From Vibrio artabrorum (lineage in GTDB: Bacteria; Pseudomonadota; Gammaproteobacteria; Enterobacterales; Vibrionaceae): a stretch of 64,000 nucleotides of DNA. Below are positions 7,504 to 16,916 of this stretch, piece by piece. Numbering within the stretch: position 1 is the stretch's first letter; every line of letters starts with the position of its first letter. The stretch is from NCBI RefSeq assembly GCF_024347295.1, contig NZ_AP025458.1, positions 1,054,001 to 1,118,000 on the forward strand, read 5' to 3'. The position numbers and the translations under genes are program-made. Below the pieces are notes generated by a model. That model did not search any database, had not been told where the DNA came from, and saw nothing but the letters and a program-made list of their open reading frames with translations.

Positions 7504-8967
7504 ATGTCAAATCAAACTGCAAAGTTTGTAGAAGGTTCCACGATGCGCCATATCTTGGTGATGTCGGGAGCTGGCTCTGTAGGTTTGATGGCCTTATTTG
7601 TTGTCGATTTACTCGACATGTTGTTCATCAGTATGTTAGGACAAGTAGAACTGGCAGCCGCAGTTGGCTTTGCTGGAACACTGACTTTCTTTTCGACTTC
7701 TGTGTCGATAGGTACTTCCATTGCGATGGGCGCTTTAGTGTCCAAAGCCATTGGCTCTAAAGATAAAGATAAAGCTCGAAACCTCAGTACCAGTATTCTG
7801 TTAACCGCGTTTGTGATCAGTTCGATAGTGACTGCGGTTATGTTTGCTTATATTCCGGAGTTATTGGCTGCGATTGGTGCTAAAGGTGTCGCGGCTGAGC
7901 GAGCGCAAGCTTACTTGCAAATTCTGTTGCCGAGTGGCCCCTTTCTTGCCCTAGCGATGGCTGCGGGTGCGGGATTAAGAGCTGCAGGCGATGCTAAGCG
8001 TTCGATGTGGGCGACGTTGTCAGGCGGTATTGTTAATGCGATCTTAGACCCTCTGTTTATTTTTGGCTTTGGGTGGAACATTGAAGGGGCGGCAATTGCT
8101 TCTGTTGTGGCGCGTTTCTCGGTACTGTTATTTTCACTTTATCCATTAATGCGTAGCCACCAGCTTGTTGCTCCCCCTTCTTTGGTGCAGTGGCGTCTTC
8201 ATCTGCGCCCGATTCTGGCCATTGCCATTCCTGCTATTATCACCAATACAGCAACGCCGATTGGTAATGCAATCGTGACCACTGGTATTGCACAATACGG
8301 TGAGGATTTTGTTGCTGGTTTCGCGGTTATTGGTCGTTTGACACCAGTGTGTTTCGCTGTGATCTTCGCGTTATCCGGTGCTGTGGGACCAATCATTGGC
8401 CAAAACTTTGGTGCCGAGCGTATGGATAGAGTTAAAGAAACCCTGAATAACTCTTTGTTGGTTACCACGGCTTACACCATCGCGGTCTGTATTCTTTTGT
8501 ACTTTGTTCAAGATTACGTGATCCAAGGCTTTAGCCTTCAGGGCGATGCCGCCATTATTGTGGCGGCTTTCTGTACTTATGTTGCTGTGACTTTTACGTT
8601 TAACGGTGCACTCTTTGTCGCGAATACTTCTTTCAATAACCTAGGTAAACCGTTGTATTCAACCGCTCTGAATCTAGGTAAAGCGACATTAGGTACACTG
8701 CCATTCGTATACTTGGGCTCACAATGGTATGGCGCGCTGGGTGTGTTGTATGGACAAGCTTTCGGTAATGTGTTGTTTGGTTTGTTAGGCATATTGGTGC
8801 TTCGTTATCATATCGCCGAGTTGATGCAAGGTTCTGAAGTCGATCGTGGAGAAGAGGACGTGTCTATCGTGAGTTTGAATACACAACCTTTCTGCTCTCA
8901 TGATGCGGTTTTGATTGATGATGTCTCAGCAAATAGAGACGAGACTGTTGATCTTAAGACGCGGTAA
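7504..8967 (+). CDS. MATE family efflux transporter
   Basis: This 487-residue integral membrane protein has about twelve hydrophobic segments in two MATE repeats. The first repeat carries Asp-Leu-Leu-Asp-Met-Leu-Phe-Ile near residue 35 and Gly-Ala-Gly-Leu-Arg-Ala-Ala-Gly-Asp near residue 155, both common in the family. MATE proteins expel cationic drugs or metabolites in exchange for Na+ or H+. The C-terminal 35 residues form a polar tail rich in Asp, Glu and Ser, longer than in many members. GGAGG lies just before the ATG. The nearest neighbour, zntA, has its own promoter. Substrate is unknown. Confidence 0.9.
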   Translation: MSNQTAKFVEGSTMRHILVMSGAGSVGLMALFVVDLLDMLFISMLGQVELAAAVGFAGTLTFFSTSVSIGTSIAMGALVSKAIGSKDKDKARNLSTSILLTAFVISSIVTAVMFAYIPELLAAIGAKGVAAERAQAYLQILLPSGPFLALAMAAGAGLRAAGDAKRSMWATLSGGIVNAILDPLFIFGFGWNIEGAAIASVVARFSVLLFSLYPLMRSHQLVAPPSLVQWRLHLRPILAIAIPAIITNTATPIGNAIVTTGIAQYGEDFVAGFAVIGRLTPVCFAVIFALSGAVGPIIGQNFGAERMDRVKETLNNSLLVTTAYTIAVCILLYFVQDYVIQGFSLQGDAAIIVAAFCTYVAVTFTFNGALFVANTSFNNLGKPLYSTALNLGKATLGTLPFVYLGSQWYGALGVLYGQAFGNVLFGLLGILVLRYHIAELMQGSEVDRGEEDVSIVSLNTQPFCSHDAVLIDDVSANRDETVDLKTR

Positions 8968-9025
8968 CACAGTGTAATAACATCAATAGCTATTGATAAA
9001 AATCGAAGAGATTGAAAACTTCTTC

Positions 9026-9057
9026 TTGACCTTGGAGTTACCTCCAAGGTTTATACT
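9026..9057 (+). promoter_or_regulatory. MerR-family (ZntR-like) metal-responsive promoter of zntA
   Basis: TTGACC 9026-9031 and TATACT 9052-9057 are 20 bp apart, the over-long spacing used by MerR-family activators that twist the DNA. A perfect 9-bp inverted repeat fills the spacer: ACCTTGGAG 9029-9037, TTAC, CTCCAAGGT 9042-9050. Layout and half-site resemble operators of ZntR, CadR and PbrR regulators. The regulator gene is not in the window. Confidence 0.88.
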
Positions 9058-9133
9058 TTTAAGGCGATTAAGGTTTGGTTGCTCACCCTACTGGCAACAA
9101 CCTTGAGGCTTTGGAGTATTAAGGAGATACATT

Positions 9134-11479
9134 ATGTGCGCAAAACATGCAGCGTGCCGCTCAGCAAAAGTGGACGTTCAACCTCAAGCGGTGGAAGCAA
9201 GTTGCTCTCGCCCTAAAATTTCAAGCATTACAGCAGCTGGTACATCATCCGGTTGTTGTAGCGCTTCTGCTGCTCCGTCATCGTCTGGAGATGATTGTTG
9301 TAGTTCGTCGGATAGTGGAGAAGAAGACAGTCAGTCCTCAACTTTATCTCTCGACGCTCAGTTTTCTAAAAGTTGGTTGGTGGCCGGAATGGACTGCCCA
9401 GCTTGTGCAAGAAAAGTAGAAAACGCGATCAGTAACATCGATGGTGTTATTCAAGTGAAGGTTCTCTTTGCTACCGAGAAACTGGTTGTTAAATTTGACA
9501 ATGAAAGTCTTGCCGACACCATTGAACAGGTCTCTATCAAAACGGGTTTCCCTCTTACGGAAGTCGGTTCGAAGAAAGAAAAACAACAACCTGAGACTTT
9601 TTGGCAAGCTCATATCCAACCTAATTTACAGATTATCGCGATTGCAGCCGCAATGCTGTTTGCGGCGCTTCTGAAAAATACCTCTCCTCAATTAAGCGAA
9701 GGCTTGTTTACGGTAACTTGTCTGCTGGGTTTATATCCGGTAGCGAAAAAAGCGGTTCAGCTGGCACGTTCAGGTACACCGTTTGCTATTGAAACTTTAA
9801 TGAGTGTTGCCGCGCTGGGTGCTTTGTACCTTGGCGAAACCGCGGAAGCGGCGATGGTTCTATTACTGTTTTTGATTGGTGAGCGCTTAGAAGCGTTTGC
9901 TTCATCTAGAGCAAGAAGTGGCGTTCAAGCGCTAATGGCATTGGTACCAGAAAACGCAACCAAGATCATCAACGGCGAACGTGTCGACGTTGCCGTCAGT
10001 GAACTGGTTCCTGGTGATGTGATTGAAGTCGCGGCGGGTTCTCGTTTACCGGCTGACGGTCAACTGATTACAGACGCGGCAAGCTTTGATGAAAGTGCGT
10101 TAACCGGTGAATCTGTTCCTGTTGAACATATCGAAGGCAATAGCATCATGGCTGGCGCTGTGGTGGTGGATAAAGTGGTTCGCATCACCATTACTTCAAA
10201 ACAAGGTGAGAACGCGATCGACCGAATTCTACATCTGATTGAAGAAGCAGAGTCACGTAAAGCACCACTAGAGCGATTCCTCGATAAGTTTAGCCGTTGG
10301 TACACACCGCTAATGATGGTAGTGGCTCTGTTGGTCATCATCACGCCACCATTGTTGTTTGCACAGCCATGGGAAACCTGGGTATACCGTGGCCTAGCGC
10401 TATTGTTGATCGCTTGTCCGTGTGCCTTGGTTATCTCGACGCCAGCGGCGATTACTTCTGGTCTAGCGTCAGCGGCGAAACGTGGTGCGCTCATTAAAGG
10501 TGGCGCAGCGTTAGAGCAGCTTGGTAAGATTCAAACCATCGCTTTTGATAAGACGGGTACACTGACTGAGGGTAAACCTCAGGTAACCGATATTCAGGCA
10601 CTATCGGGTTGGCAACAAGATGCGATGTTGCGTGTGGTTGGGGCGATTGAAGTTGGCTCTACTCACCCATTGGCGCAGTCACTTGTCGCTAAAGTAAAAG
10701 ATCTGAATATTGAGATTCCTGAATCACACAATAAGACCGCGCTTATCGGTAGTGGTGTTGAAGGTGATGTTGATGGTGTTAAGTATCAGGTTCTGTCGCC
10801 GTCTAAAGTCACGTTCGATCTTGGTGCCGATGTGGTTTCTCAGGTAGAAGCATTAGAAGGCGAGGGCAAGACGGTTGTGGTGGCTCTTGAACTTAAATCA
10901 ACAGAGCAAGCGACGACAGTGATTGGTCTGATTGCTTGGCAAGATACGTTACGCAGTGACGCTAAGCTTGCGATTGAACGACTTAATGACTTAGGTATTC
11001 AATCTATCATGCTGACTGGCGATAACCCGCGCAGTGCAGCAGCGATCAGTAGCAAGATTGGTATGCAGTACAAGGCAAGCCTATTGCCAAGCGACAAGGT
11101 ATCTTATGTTGAAGAGTTGTCTCAACAGTCGCACGTAGCAATGGTCGGTGATGGCATTAATGATGCGCCAGCAATGAAAACGGCGAATGTCGGCATCGCG
11201 ATGGGCGGTGGCACGGATGTCGCTTTGGAAACGGCGGATTCTGCGCTGACTCATAACCGTTTAACTGAGCTACCAGCGATGATTGAACTGTCGCAAGCGA
11301 CCATGAACAATATCCGTCAAAACGTAGCCCTTGCGCTTGGTTTGAAGGGCGTATTCTTGGTGACCAGCTTGCTAGGTATTACTGGCTTATGGGTGGCAGT
11401 TTTAGCGGATAGTGGTGCGACAGCTTTGGTGACATTAAACGCTCTGCGTCTGCTTCGTTTCAAATCTAAAGCGGATTAA
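9134..11479 (+). CDS. zntA: Zinc/cadmium/lead-translocating P-type ATPase
   Basis: This 781-residue P1B-2 ATPase exports Zn2+, Cd2+ and Pb2+ from the cytoplasm. An N-terminal heavy-metal domain has Gly-Met-Asp-Cys-Pro-Ala-Cys (Cys88, Cys91). Further on are Thr-Gly-Glu-Ser (324-327), the membrane Cys-Pro-Cys (428-430), the phosphorylation site Asp472 in Asp-Lys-Thr-Gly-Thr, Thr-His-Pro, Gly-Asp-Gly-Ile-Asn-Asp, and the last-helix Ala-Asp-Ser-Gly-Ala-Thr motif typical of the Zn/Cd/Pb subgroup rather than copper pumps. Before the metal domain lies an 80-residue Ser/Cys-rich extension with two Cys-Cys pairs (41-42, 55-56), Cys2, His5, Cys8 and Cys24. AAGGAG precedes the start. Expression is probably metal-induced from the MerR-family promoter upstream. 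Confidence 0.95.
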   Translation: MCAKHAACRSAKVDVQPQAVEASCSRPKISSITAAGTSSGCCSASAAPSSSGDDCCSSSDSGEEDSQSSTLSLDAQFSKSWLVAGMDCPACARKVENAISNIDGVIQVKVLFATEKLVVKFDNESLADTIEQVSIKTGFPLTEVGSKKEKQQPETFWQAHIQPNLQIIAIAAAMLFAALLKNTSPQLSEGLFTVTCLLGLYPVAKKAVQLARSGTPFAIETLMSVAALGALYLGETAEAAMVLLLFLIGERLEAFASSRARSGVQALMALVPENATKIINGERVDVAVSELVPGDVIEVAAGSRLPADGQLITDAASFDESALTGESVPVEHIEGNSIMAGAVVVDKVVRITITSKQGENAIDRILHLIEEAESRKAPLERFLDKFSRWYTPLMMVVALLVIITPPLLFAQPWETWVYRGLALLLIACPCALVISTPAAITSGLASAAKRGALIKGGAALEQLGKIQTIAFDKTGTLTEGKPQVTDIQALSGWQQDAMLRVVGAIEVGSTHPLAQSLVAKVKDLNIEIPESHNKTALIGSGVEGDVDGVKYQVLSPSKVTFDLGADVVSQVEALEGEGKTVVVALELKSTEQATTVIGLIAWQDTLRSDAKLAIERLNDLGIQSIMLTGDNPRSAAAISSKIGMQYKASLLPSDKVSYVEELSQQSHVAMVGDGINDAPAMKTANVGIAMGGGTDVALETADSALTHNRLTELPAMIELSQATMNNIRQNVALALGLKGVFLVTSLLGITGLWVAVLADSGATALVTLNALRLLRFKSKAD

Positions 11480-11541
11480 GCTCAGTTTACTGATATGGAT
11501 TAGCCTTATTCAATGCGGCTAATAGAGAACACATCTAATAT

Positions 11542-11581
11542 AAAAGCGCCTTTAGCGGTAATACGTTAAAGGCGCTTTTTA
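11542..11581 (+). terminator. Rho-independent terminator after zntA
   Basis: A perfect 13-bp stem (11542-11554 with 11567-11579) is followed by T residues. Confidence 0.9.
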
Positions 11582-11622
11582 TCTCATTAGTATGCAACAT
11601 AGGCGTTCGGATTGCTTATTTT

Positions 11623-11692
11623 TGTGATGCAAATCGGTTTTTTGTGAAACTTGGATATTTGTTGCGACCATTCATGTGACACGTATCACTTC
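11623..11692 (+). promoter_or_regulatory. CRP-type sites upstream of udp
   Basis: TGTGA 11675-11679, six bases, TCACT 11686-11690 is a near-consensus CRP site about 100 bp before the udp start. A weaker half-matching copy, TGTGA 11623-11627 with TCGGT at 11634-11638, lies upstream. Tandem CRP sites with CytR between them control udp in E. coli, so a similar cAMP and nucleoside response is inferred. The rest of the 310-bp gap shows no other clear element. Confidence 0.65.
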
Positions 11693-11790
11693 ATTTTGTC
11701 ATCAGCTTGGTTAAAGTGTGTTGGTACCCCACGAATTTACTATGAGCTTAAATAAGGGTAAAAAGCCCAATAAGCCAAAAGGAGCGAACT

Positions 11791-12549
11791 ATGTCTCAAG
11801 CTGTTTTCCACTTAGGTGTTACTGAAGCCGATCTTAACGGTGCTACTCTTGCGATCATCCCTGGTGATCCTGCTCGTGTGCAAAAAATTGCAGAAGAGAT
11901 GGAGAATCCAGTATTCCTTGCTAGTCACCGTGAATACACGCTTTACCGCGCAGAGCTAGACGGCAAGCCAGTTGTTGTATGTTCAACCGGTATTGGTGGT
12001 CCATCGACTTCTATCGCCGTTGAAGAGCTTGCTCAACTGGGTGTTCGCACTTTCCTACGTGTTGGTACGACTGGTGCTATCCAACCACACGTAAACGTGG
12101 GTGACATGATTGTTTCTACAGGTTCTGTTCGTCTAGACGGCGCTAGCCTACACTTTGCTCCAATGGAGTTCCCAGCAGTGGCTGACTTTGAAGTTGCCAC
12201 AGCAATGAAAGCGGCAGTTGAAGAATCAGGCGCAGCCGTTCACATGGGCGTAACAGCTTCCAGCGATACCTTCTACCCAGGTCAAGAGCGTTACGACACC
12301 TTCTCTGGTCGCGTGGTTAAGCGTTTCCAAGGTTCTATGCAAGAATGGCAAGACATGGGCGTTCTGAACTTTGAAATGGAATCGGCAACATTACTCACAA
12401 TGTGTGCAAGTTCTGGTTTGAAAGCCGGTTGCGTTGCGGGTGTGATCATCAACCGTACTCAAAAAGAGATTCCCGATCACGATACGTTAAAAGTAACGGA
12501 AGCGCGTTCAATCAAAGTGGTTGTAGAAGCAGCTCGTAAAATGCTTTAA
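11791..12549 (+). CDS. udp: Uridine phosphorylase
   Basis: This 252-residue cytoplasmic enzyme splits uridine with phosphate to uracil and ribose-1-phosphate in pyrimidine salvage. Family marks are Ile-Pro-Gly-Asp-Pro-Ala-Arg (residues 23-29, phosphate site), Cys-Ser-Thr-Gly-Ile-Gly-Gly-Pro-Ser (64-72), Arg-Val-Gly-Thr-Thr-Gly-Ala-Ile-Gln and Phe-Glu-Met-Glu-Ser-Ala-Thr (sugar-binding Met-Glu). Length matches E. coli Udp (253). GGAG sits 8 nt before the ATG. CRP-type sites upstream suggest catabolite control. The gene is monocistronic and converges on the CARF-domain gene. Confidence 0.96.
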   Translation: MSQAVFHLGVTEADLNGATLAIIPGDPARVQKIAEEMENPVFLASHREYTLYRAELDGKPVVVCSTGIGGPSTSIAVEELAQLGVRTFLRVGTTGAIQPHVNVGDMIVSTGSVRLDGASLHFAPMEFPAVADFEVATAMKAAVEESGAAVHMGVTASSDTFYPGQERYDTFSGRVVKRFQGSMQEWQDMGVLNFEMESATLLTMCASSGLKAGCVAGVIINRTQKEIPDHDTLKVTEARSIKVVVEAARKML

Positions 12550-12575
12550 CACTTAAATTGAATTCAAATTTTAAC

Positions 12576-12607
12576 AATGGTCGCATCGAATGATGCGGCC
12601 ATTTTTT
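12576..12607 (+). terminator. Rho-independent terminator after udp
   Basis: A 12-bp stem with one G-U pair (12576-12587 with 12592-12603) and a 4-nt loop is followed by six T residues in all. Confidence 0.9.
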
Positions 12608-12680
12608 GTTGGGACAAAAGATATTAAAGATACAAAACGTGAAAGCTAAGCAGTATATAGGACTGTCAAAGAGTGGAGAG

Positions 12681-12730
12681 CGATAAAGGCGAATGGCCTC
12701 ATCGGTCATTCGCCTTTATCGTTTGATTTT
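12681..12730. terminator. Second long hairpin between udp and the CARF gene
   Basis: A perfect 15-bp inverted repeat (12681-12695 with 12707-12721) has an 11-nt loop. T-rich sequence follows only on the plus strand, so the hairpin would back up the udp terminator and may also stop minus-strand transcripts of the convergent gene, which has no other terminator. Confidence 0.65.
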
Positions 12731-12754
12731 AGAAGGCCTTATAGTGCGACCGTT

Positions 12755-13921
12755 TTAGCATTCTAAATCTTCACAACCACCTGCAGCGATAAACCATGCC
12801 GTTAGGTGTGTTTTCAGGTCTTTTAATTCATCTGGGCCAATTAATGCAAGCCCGAGATCTTCTGCGCGTGTAATGTCATTGTGACGAAGAGGTCTAAAGC
12901 TGACCAACATTGCACGTGCTTGTAGGCCTCCTAGCAGATCTCTCAGCGATTCCAGCTTGTACAAGGTGTCATCACCATCATCGCGCATGCCTTTAGTCTT
13001 ACATTCGATGATGTGCAGCTTATTATTGACGACTGATGCCACATCCAGCTCATTACGAACTTCGCGTTCACCTAATTGGCGGTATACTTGAACATTCAGA
13101 GAGCGATCTTGAATGGTCGGCATATCATCTTGGATTTGCTTCACGGTGCTGTGAACCAGAGTCTCCAGCCATTCACCATTAGAAAAACGTCGCGCGTCTT
13201 CGTTAGAAAACGTCAGAATTCCCTTGTCATAAGTCGCAATTTTCGCTTCCACTAAATCATCCAACAACATGTTCAGTTCACGATAACCTTGTTGTTTCTC
13301 TGATAGCTCGACATCCAGTTTCTGTTCTTTACGGCAGGTGGTCGCGAGGTAGTTTAACGTCGCAAGCCCTGGGCCTAACTCGAGTGCGTTACTTGCCCAG
13401 CGCTCGCCAAGATCGTAAAGTTTTTGATCCAATTGTGGTGATAACTGTACATCGCTGAATTCCCCACGAGCACCAAATACCGTTAGGTAGTCGTCGATAG
13501 TGATCCGGTCTTGTACTTGCGAATCTTCTTTAGCATTGGGGTAAAGCCAACATAGCTTGTCGCTGTTTGGCTCAACAACGAAAATTGGCCAATGATAAGT
13601 CCGGAATACCTCATACACCGAAAGAAGGCGGTGTCGAAGACCACAACTTGCGTTGAGCCTGACTTGTTGACCTCGTGCTTTGAGGTCTTCCGCTAATGTC
13701 TGGATAGATTCTTTGATAATTGAAGTGTTGACGATGGTAGGAATTTCGTAAAATTCACTCGTGATGTCGCGCTTCTGTAAAACGCTTTTTAAGCGTTGAT
13801 ACATACTGGTTTGATTGTTATCGCCGATAAATACGATATGAGAACTCTTCGTACGGTAATCGAGCAGCGGTGTGAGCAAGCGAATGGGGTCTTGATCGAT
13901 AATGCCAACATGAACAGACAT
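12755..13921 (-). CDS. CARF-domain nuclease-like protein, DUF1887 / Card1 (VC1899) type
   Basis: The 388-residue product matches the DUF1887 family, whose V. cholerae member VC1899 has a known structure. Residues 1-150 look like a CARF Rossmann domain: Ile-Val-Phe-Ile-Gly-Asp-Asn near 30 and Asn-Ala-Ser-Cys-Gly-Leu-Arg-His-Arg (90-98) where CARF proteins contact cyclic oligoadenylate. A winged-helix-like linker follows (about 180-245). The C-terminal part is a PD-(D/E)XK fold with Glu250, Asp293 in Asn-Glu-Leu-Asp-Val, and Glu306-Cys-Lys308, so the catalytic set appears complete. Relatives Card1 and Can2 are nucleases activated by cyclic tetra-adenylate in type III CRISPR systems. No cas gene or array is nearby. 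AAGGAA precedes the start. The nuclease role is inferred from homology. Confidence 0.88.
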   Translation of the reverse strand: MSVHVGIIDQDPIRLLTPLLDYRTKSSHIVFIGDNNQTSMYQRLKSVLQKRDITSEFYEIPTIVNTSIIKESIQTLAEDLKARGQQVRLNASCGLRHRLLSVYEVFRTYHWPIFVVEPNSDKLCWLYPNAKEDSQVQDRITIDDYLTVFGARGEFSDVQLSPQLDQKLYDLGERWASNALELGPGLATLNYLATTCRKEQKLDVELSEKQQGYRELNMLLDDLVEAKIATYDKGILTFSNEDARRFSNGEWLETLVHSTVKQIQDDMPTIQDRSLNVQVYRQLGEREVRNELDVASVVNNKLHIIECKTKGMRDDGDDTLYKLESLRDLLGGLQARAMLVSFRPLRHNDITRAEDLGLALIGPDELKDLKTHLTAWFIAAGGCEDLEC

Positions 13922-14010
13922 AGAAATTCCTTATTAGCGGCTTACTCATAAAAGTGAAAGAAAAAACGGAAAGCAGCAAGCCATAATAACCATATGATGA
14001 CAAAGATCAT

Positions 14011-14049
14011 AAAAAACAAGGGCAACTTTTGATAAAAGTTGCCCTTGTT
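14011..14049 (-). terminator. Rho-independent terminator of the chemoreceptor gene (minus strand)
   Basis: A perfect 16-bp inverted repeat (14015-14030 with 14034-14049) has a 3-nt loop. On the minus strand it runs into a T tract, so it ends transcription from the chemoreceptor gene before the CARF gene. Confidence 0.9.
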
Positions 14050-14118
14050 CAATTAGTTATCATTATTGGGTTAGATATACCAATATTTTAGGTCAATATC
14101 TATTGATTGGGTCTTTAT

Positions 14119-16110
14119 CTATAGTTTGAATTGATGTACTAAATCACCTTGTTGTTTGGCAAGTACGGTTAGATTTTGGCTTGCTTCAGCAATCGATGAC
14201 ATCGCCTGATAGCTGGCGTCAGCGATGTGGTTGATGCCTTCGATATTACGAGCTATATCGCCGGAAGTTTCACTCTGTTCGGCCGCGGCTTGAGAGATGT
14301 GTGTACTCATATGGCTGATTTCTAGAATTAATGCCTGAATCTCTTCCATTGCATTGTTGGCACTGGAAGCCTGCTCAACAGACATGTCCATATCACTCAT
14401 ACAACTTTCTATTACGTTACTCGCGCTTTTCGAGCTTGTTTGTAGATTACTGATCATGGTCTCGATTTCAGCGGTGGATTGTGTGGTTTTTTGTGCCAGC
14501 ACTCGAACTTCATCAGCCACTACAGCAAATCCCCGTCCTTGTTCACCAGCACGCGCGGCCTCAATTGCAGCATTCAGCGCCAATAGGTTGGTTTGTTCAG
14601 CGATGCCTCGGATGACGTCAAGAATCGAGCCAATTTGGCTACTCATTTGTTGCAATTCACCGACAGCACCAACAGACTCATTCAAGCGAGCTTCAAGCTG
14701 ATTGATGGTGCTGATGTTGGTGCTCATGATCTGGCGACCGGATTCTGATGCGGACTCAACTTGTTGGACCATGGTTAATGAGCTTTGCGCGCTATTTGCG
14801 ACTTCTTGTACTGAATGGGACATTTCAGTCATTGCTGTTGCGACGGTTGCTGTTTGCTCACGTTGGTTGTTCAGTTGAACCTGAGTCTCTGAAGAGGTTG
14901 TTTGATTGACGCTTGCGGTTTTGGTCAGAGCATCTGAAGCATCGTTCAACTTAACCAATATGTTGTGTAAGTTATCTGCCAATGTGTTGATATGTCCGCT
15001 CACCCTGCTGAACTCGTTGTTGTAACGAATATCGATACGCTGAGTCATGTCGCCTTCCGATAGGCCTTCAAGCGTTTTCAGAATACGAGTTAATGGCTCT
15101 CTTACGCTGTTCGCGATGTGGTAACCGATAGCACCTGCAAATAGTGTTACAACGATGCCGATAGTAATGGCATTGAACAGGCCTTTGTCGTAGATGCTGC
15201 TCGCCTCTGCTAATGAAGCGTTAAGTTGTTCGTCTGCAGTAACGTTGAATGAATCCAATACCGTCATCGCTTGATCAACTTCAATGGCTAGGTTAGCGAT
15301 GTTGACGTATAACGCTTGTTTCGCTTTTAGGTAATTGTTGTGCTTGTCCAGCACGCCACCTCTTTGACCGACGTCTTTCGTGAATTTTTTTACTGGTTCA
15401 TCAAACACATCTTTAAGTGCGGGCAGTTGTGCTGCTAAGCCTCGGTATGCGTAGTTTAAGTGAGTAACGGCTTTTTTATTCTGGTTTACGGCTTTTTGTA
15501 CGAATGACACATCAGAGCTTGCTAATGCGTCAGATGTGATCACTTCAGCGTCCTGCAATTTAATGAAATAGCTTTTTGCCATCACTTTTACAGAGATACT
15601 CTTTTGATCGGCAATGTAATCTTTCATGCCAACCGTTAATTCTGAATGCAGACGTTGAAAATCACGCGATGCTTTTTGGACTTGTTCCTGTGCTTCAAAC
15701 ATCGCCGCGTAATTGTTCATTGCTTCATCAGCTTCAGCGAAGTAACGCGCTTCCATTGCTCTTAGTTGAGCGATACGCTCGATAAGTGAGGGGGTGTTTT
15801 GACTCGCTGCTTCTAAGCGACCAAGCATTTTTGAAAATGAATCTTGTGATGCAGCAAATTCTGTGCGCATTGCAGACATGCGTTCAGCATTTTGGGTGGT
15901 GAGATAATCTTTAAATGATTTATCAGCAGAAAGCAATTGAACACTTGTTTGATTTGAAAGGGTAACCAGTGGTAGTGATGTTTCTGAGACACTCTTAAAA
16001 TTGTGATGTATTTGATTCATGCTGTTCATCATGATGATTATCGTGACGGCAAACATGATGATGATCAGTGCGAAACCGGCGTACATACGCTTGATCACAG
16101 ATCCCTTCAT
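14119..16110 (-). CDS. Methyl-accepting chemotaxis protein
   Basis: This 663-residue inner membrane chemoreceptor has a first membrane helix at about residues 9-28, a helical periplasmic sensor of some 280 residues, a second membrane helix near 310-335, a HAMP domain to about 390, and a long cytoplasmic signalling coiled coil. The conserved hairpin tip is present ([21 protein letters not shown]). The sensor is all-helical with no PAS or Cache signature, so the ligand is unknown. There is no C-terminal CheR-binding pentapeptide; the chain ends His-Gln-Phe-Lys-Leu. GGGAG precedes the start. The gene is alone between its own terminator and hinT, as is common for Vibrio receptors. Confidence 0.95.
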   Translation of the reverse strand: MKGSVIKRMYAGFALIIIMFAVTIIIMMNSMNQIHHNFKSVSETSLPLVTLSNQTSVQLLSADKSFKDYLTTQNAERMSAMRTEFAASQDSFSKMLGRLEAASQNTPSLIERIAQLRAMEARYFAEADEAMNNYAAMFEAQEQVQKASRDFQRLHSELTVGMKDYIADQKSISVKVMAKSYFIKLQDAEVITSDALASSDVSFVQKAVNQNKKAVTHLNYAYRGLAAQLPALKDVFDEPVKKFTKDVGQRGGVLDKHNNYLKAKQALYVNIANLAIEVDQAMTVLDSFNVTADEQLNASLAEASSIYDKGLFNAITIGIVVTLFAGAIGYHIANSVREPLTRILKTLEGLSEGDMTQRIDIRYNNEFSRVSGHINTLADNLHNILVKLNDASDALTKTASVNQTTSSETQVQLNNQREQTATVATAMTEMSHSVQEVANSAQSSLTMVQQVESASESGRQIMSTNISTINQLEARLNESVGAVGELQQMSSQIGSILDVIRGIAEQTNLLALNAAIEAARAGEQGRGFAVVADEVRVLAQKTTQSTAEIETMISNLQTSSKSASNVIESCMSDMDMSVEQASSANNAMEEIQALILEISHMSTHISQAAAEQSETSGDIARNIEGINHIADASYQAMSSIAEASQNLTVLAKQQGDLVHQFKL

Positions 16111-16386
16111 GGTTTTCTCCCTAAATAAAATGCAGACCTAATAGCAGGTCAAAGTAAAACTAACAAAATTGTTGGTATTTTATTGAGGTCGACTCACGCA
16201 TTTTATGACGCACACGTCAAAAATAACTCTCAGCTTTAATCAACACGCTATTCTTGAGAGTCAATACTCATTTTTTTTGATTTGAACGGTGTTTTTTATT
16301 ATGCTTTAAGTCGGATTTATTGTGGTTTGTTGCGGCATAGCGCATACTTAAAACATTAAGAAAAAAGTGTTTTATCGGAGAAGAAC

Positions 16387-16737
16387 ATGGCTGAAGAAAC
16401 CATCTTTAGTAAGATCATTAATAAAGAAATCCCTACCGATCTACTTTATCAAGACGACCTAGTAACGGCGTTTCGTGATATCAACCCACGCGCTCCTAGT
16501 CATATTTTAATTATCCCAAATAAGCTTATTCCGACAACCAATGATGTCGAACTCGAAGATGAAGCGATGATGGGACGTATGTTTACCGTAGCTCGTAAAC
16601 TCGCCAAAGAAGAAGGCATTGCAGAGGATGGCTATCGTCTTATTGTGAATTGTAATTCTCATGGTGGCCAAGAGGTGTATCATATTCATATGCACTTGGT
16701 TGGTGGTCGGCCGCTTGGTCCACTGTTAATGAGCTAG
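16387..16737 (+). CDS. hinT: HIT-family nucleoside phosphoramidase HinT
   Basis: The 116-residue protein has the histidine-triad signature His-Ile-His-Met-His (from about residue 99) and the N-terminal [11 protein letters not shown] of the HinT branch. HinT hydrolyses adenosine phosphoramidates and aminoacyl-adenylates as a dimer. It opens a run of genes (lipoprotein, ycfL, lpoB, thiK-like, ycfP) in the same order as in E. coli, apart from the additional lipoprotein gene. The upstream 276 bp, shared with the divergent chemoreceptor, are A+T rich but no promoter was placed with confidence. Confidence 0.95.
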   Translation: MAEETIFSKIINKEIPTDLLYQDDLVTAFRDINPRAPSHILIIPNKLIPTTNDVELEDEAMMGRMFTVARKLAKEEGIAEDGYRLIVNCNSHGGQEVYHIHMHLVGGRPLGPLLMS

Positions 16738-16916
16738 CTGAACAATTTGTAGTTTGTATGCCAACTTTAAGTTGTATCTGTTGTCTCTATATAGGCATAG
16801 CTTATCGTTATGCCTATTGAGTAGGATATTCACTCGCTTAAGCTCTTTTTGCCCCGTTTCGTTTTGTATAATGAAACGACTCAAGTTGGCATTTTAAACA
16901 TGTACGGAGACGATAA

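Noticed and set aside
10060..10494. 144-codon minus-strand frame inside zntA
   Set aside because: Shadow of a clear P-type ATPase; composition is non-protein-like.
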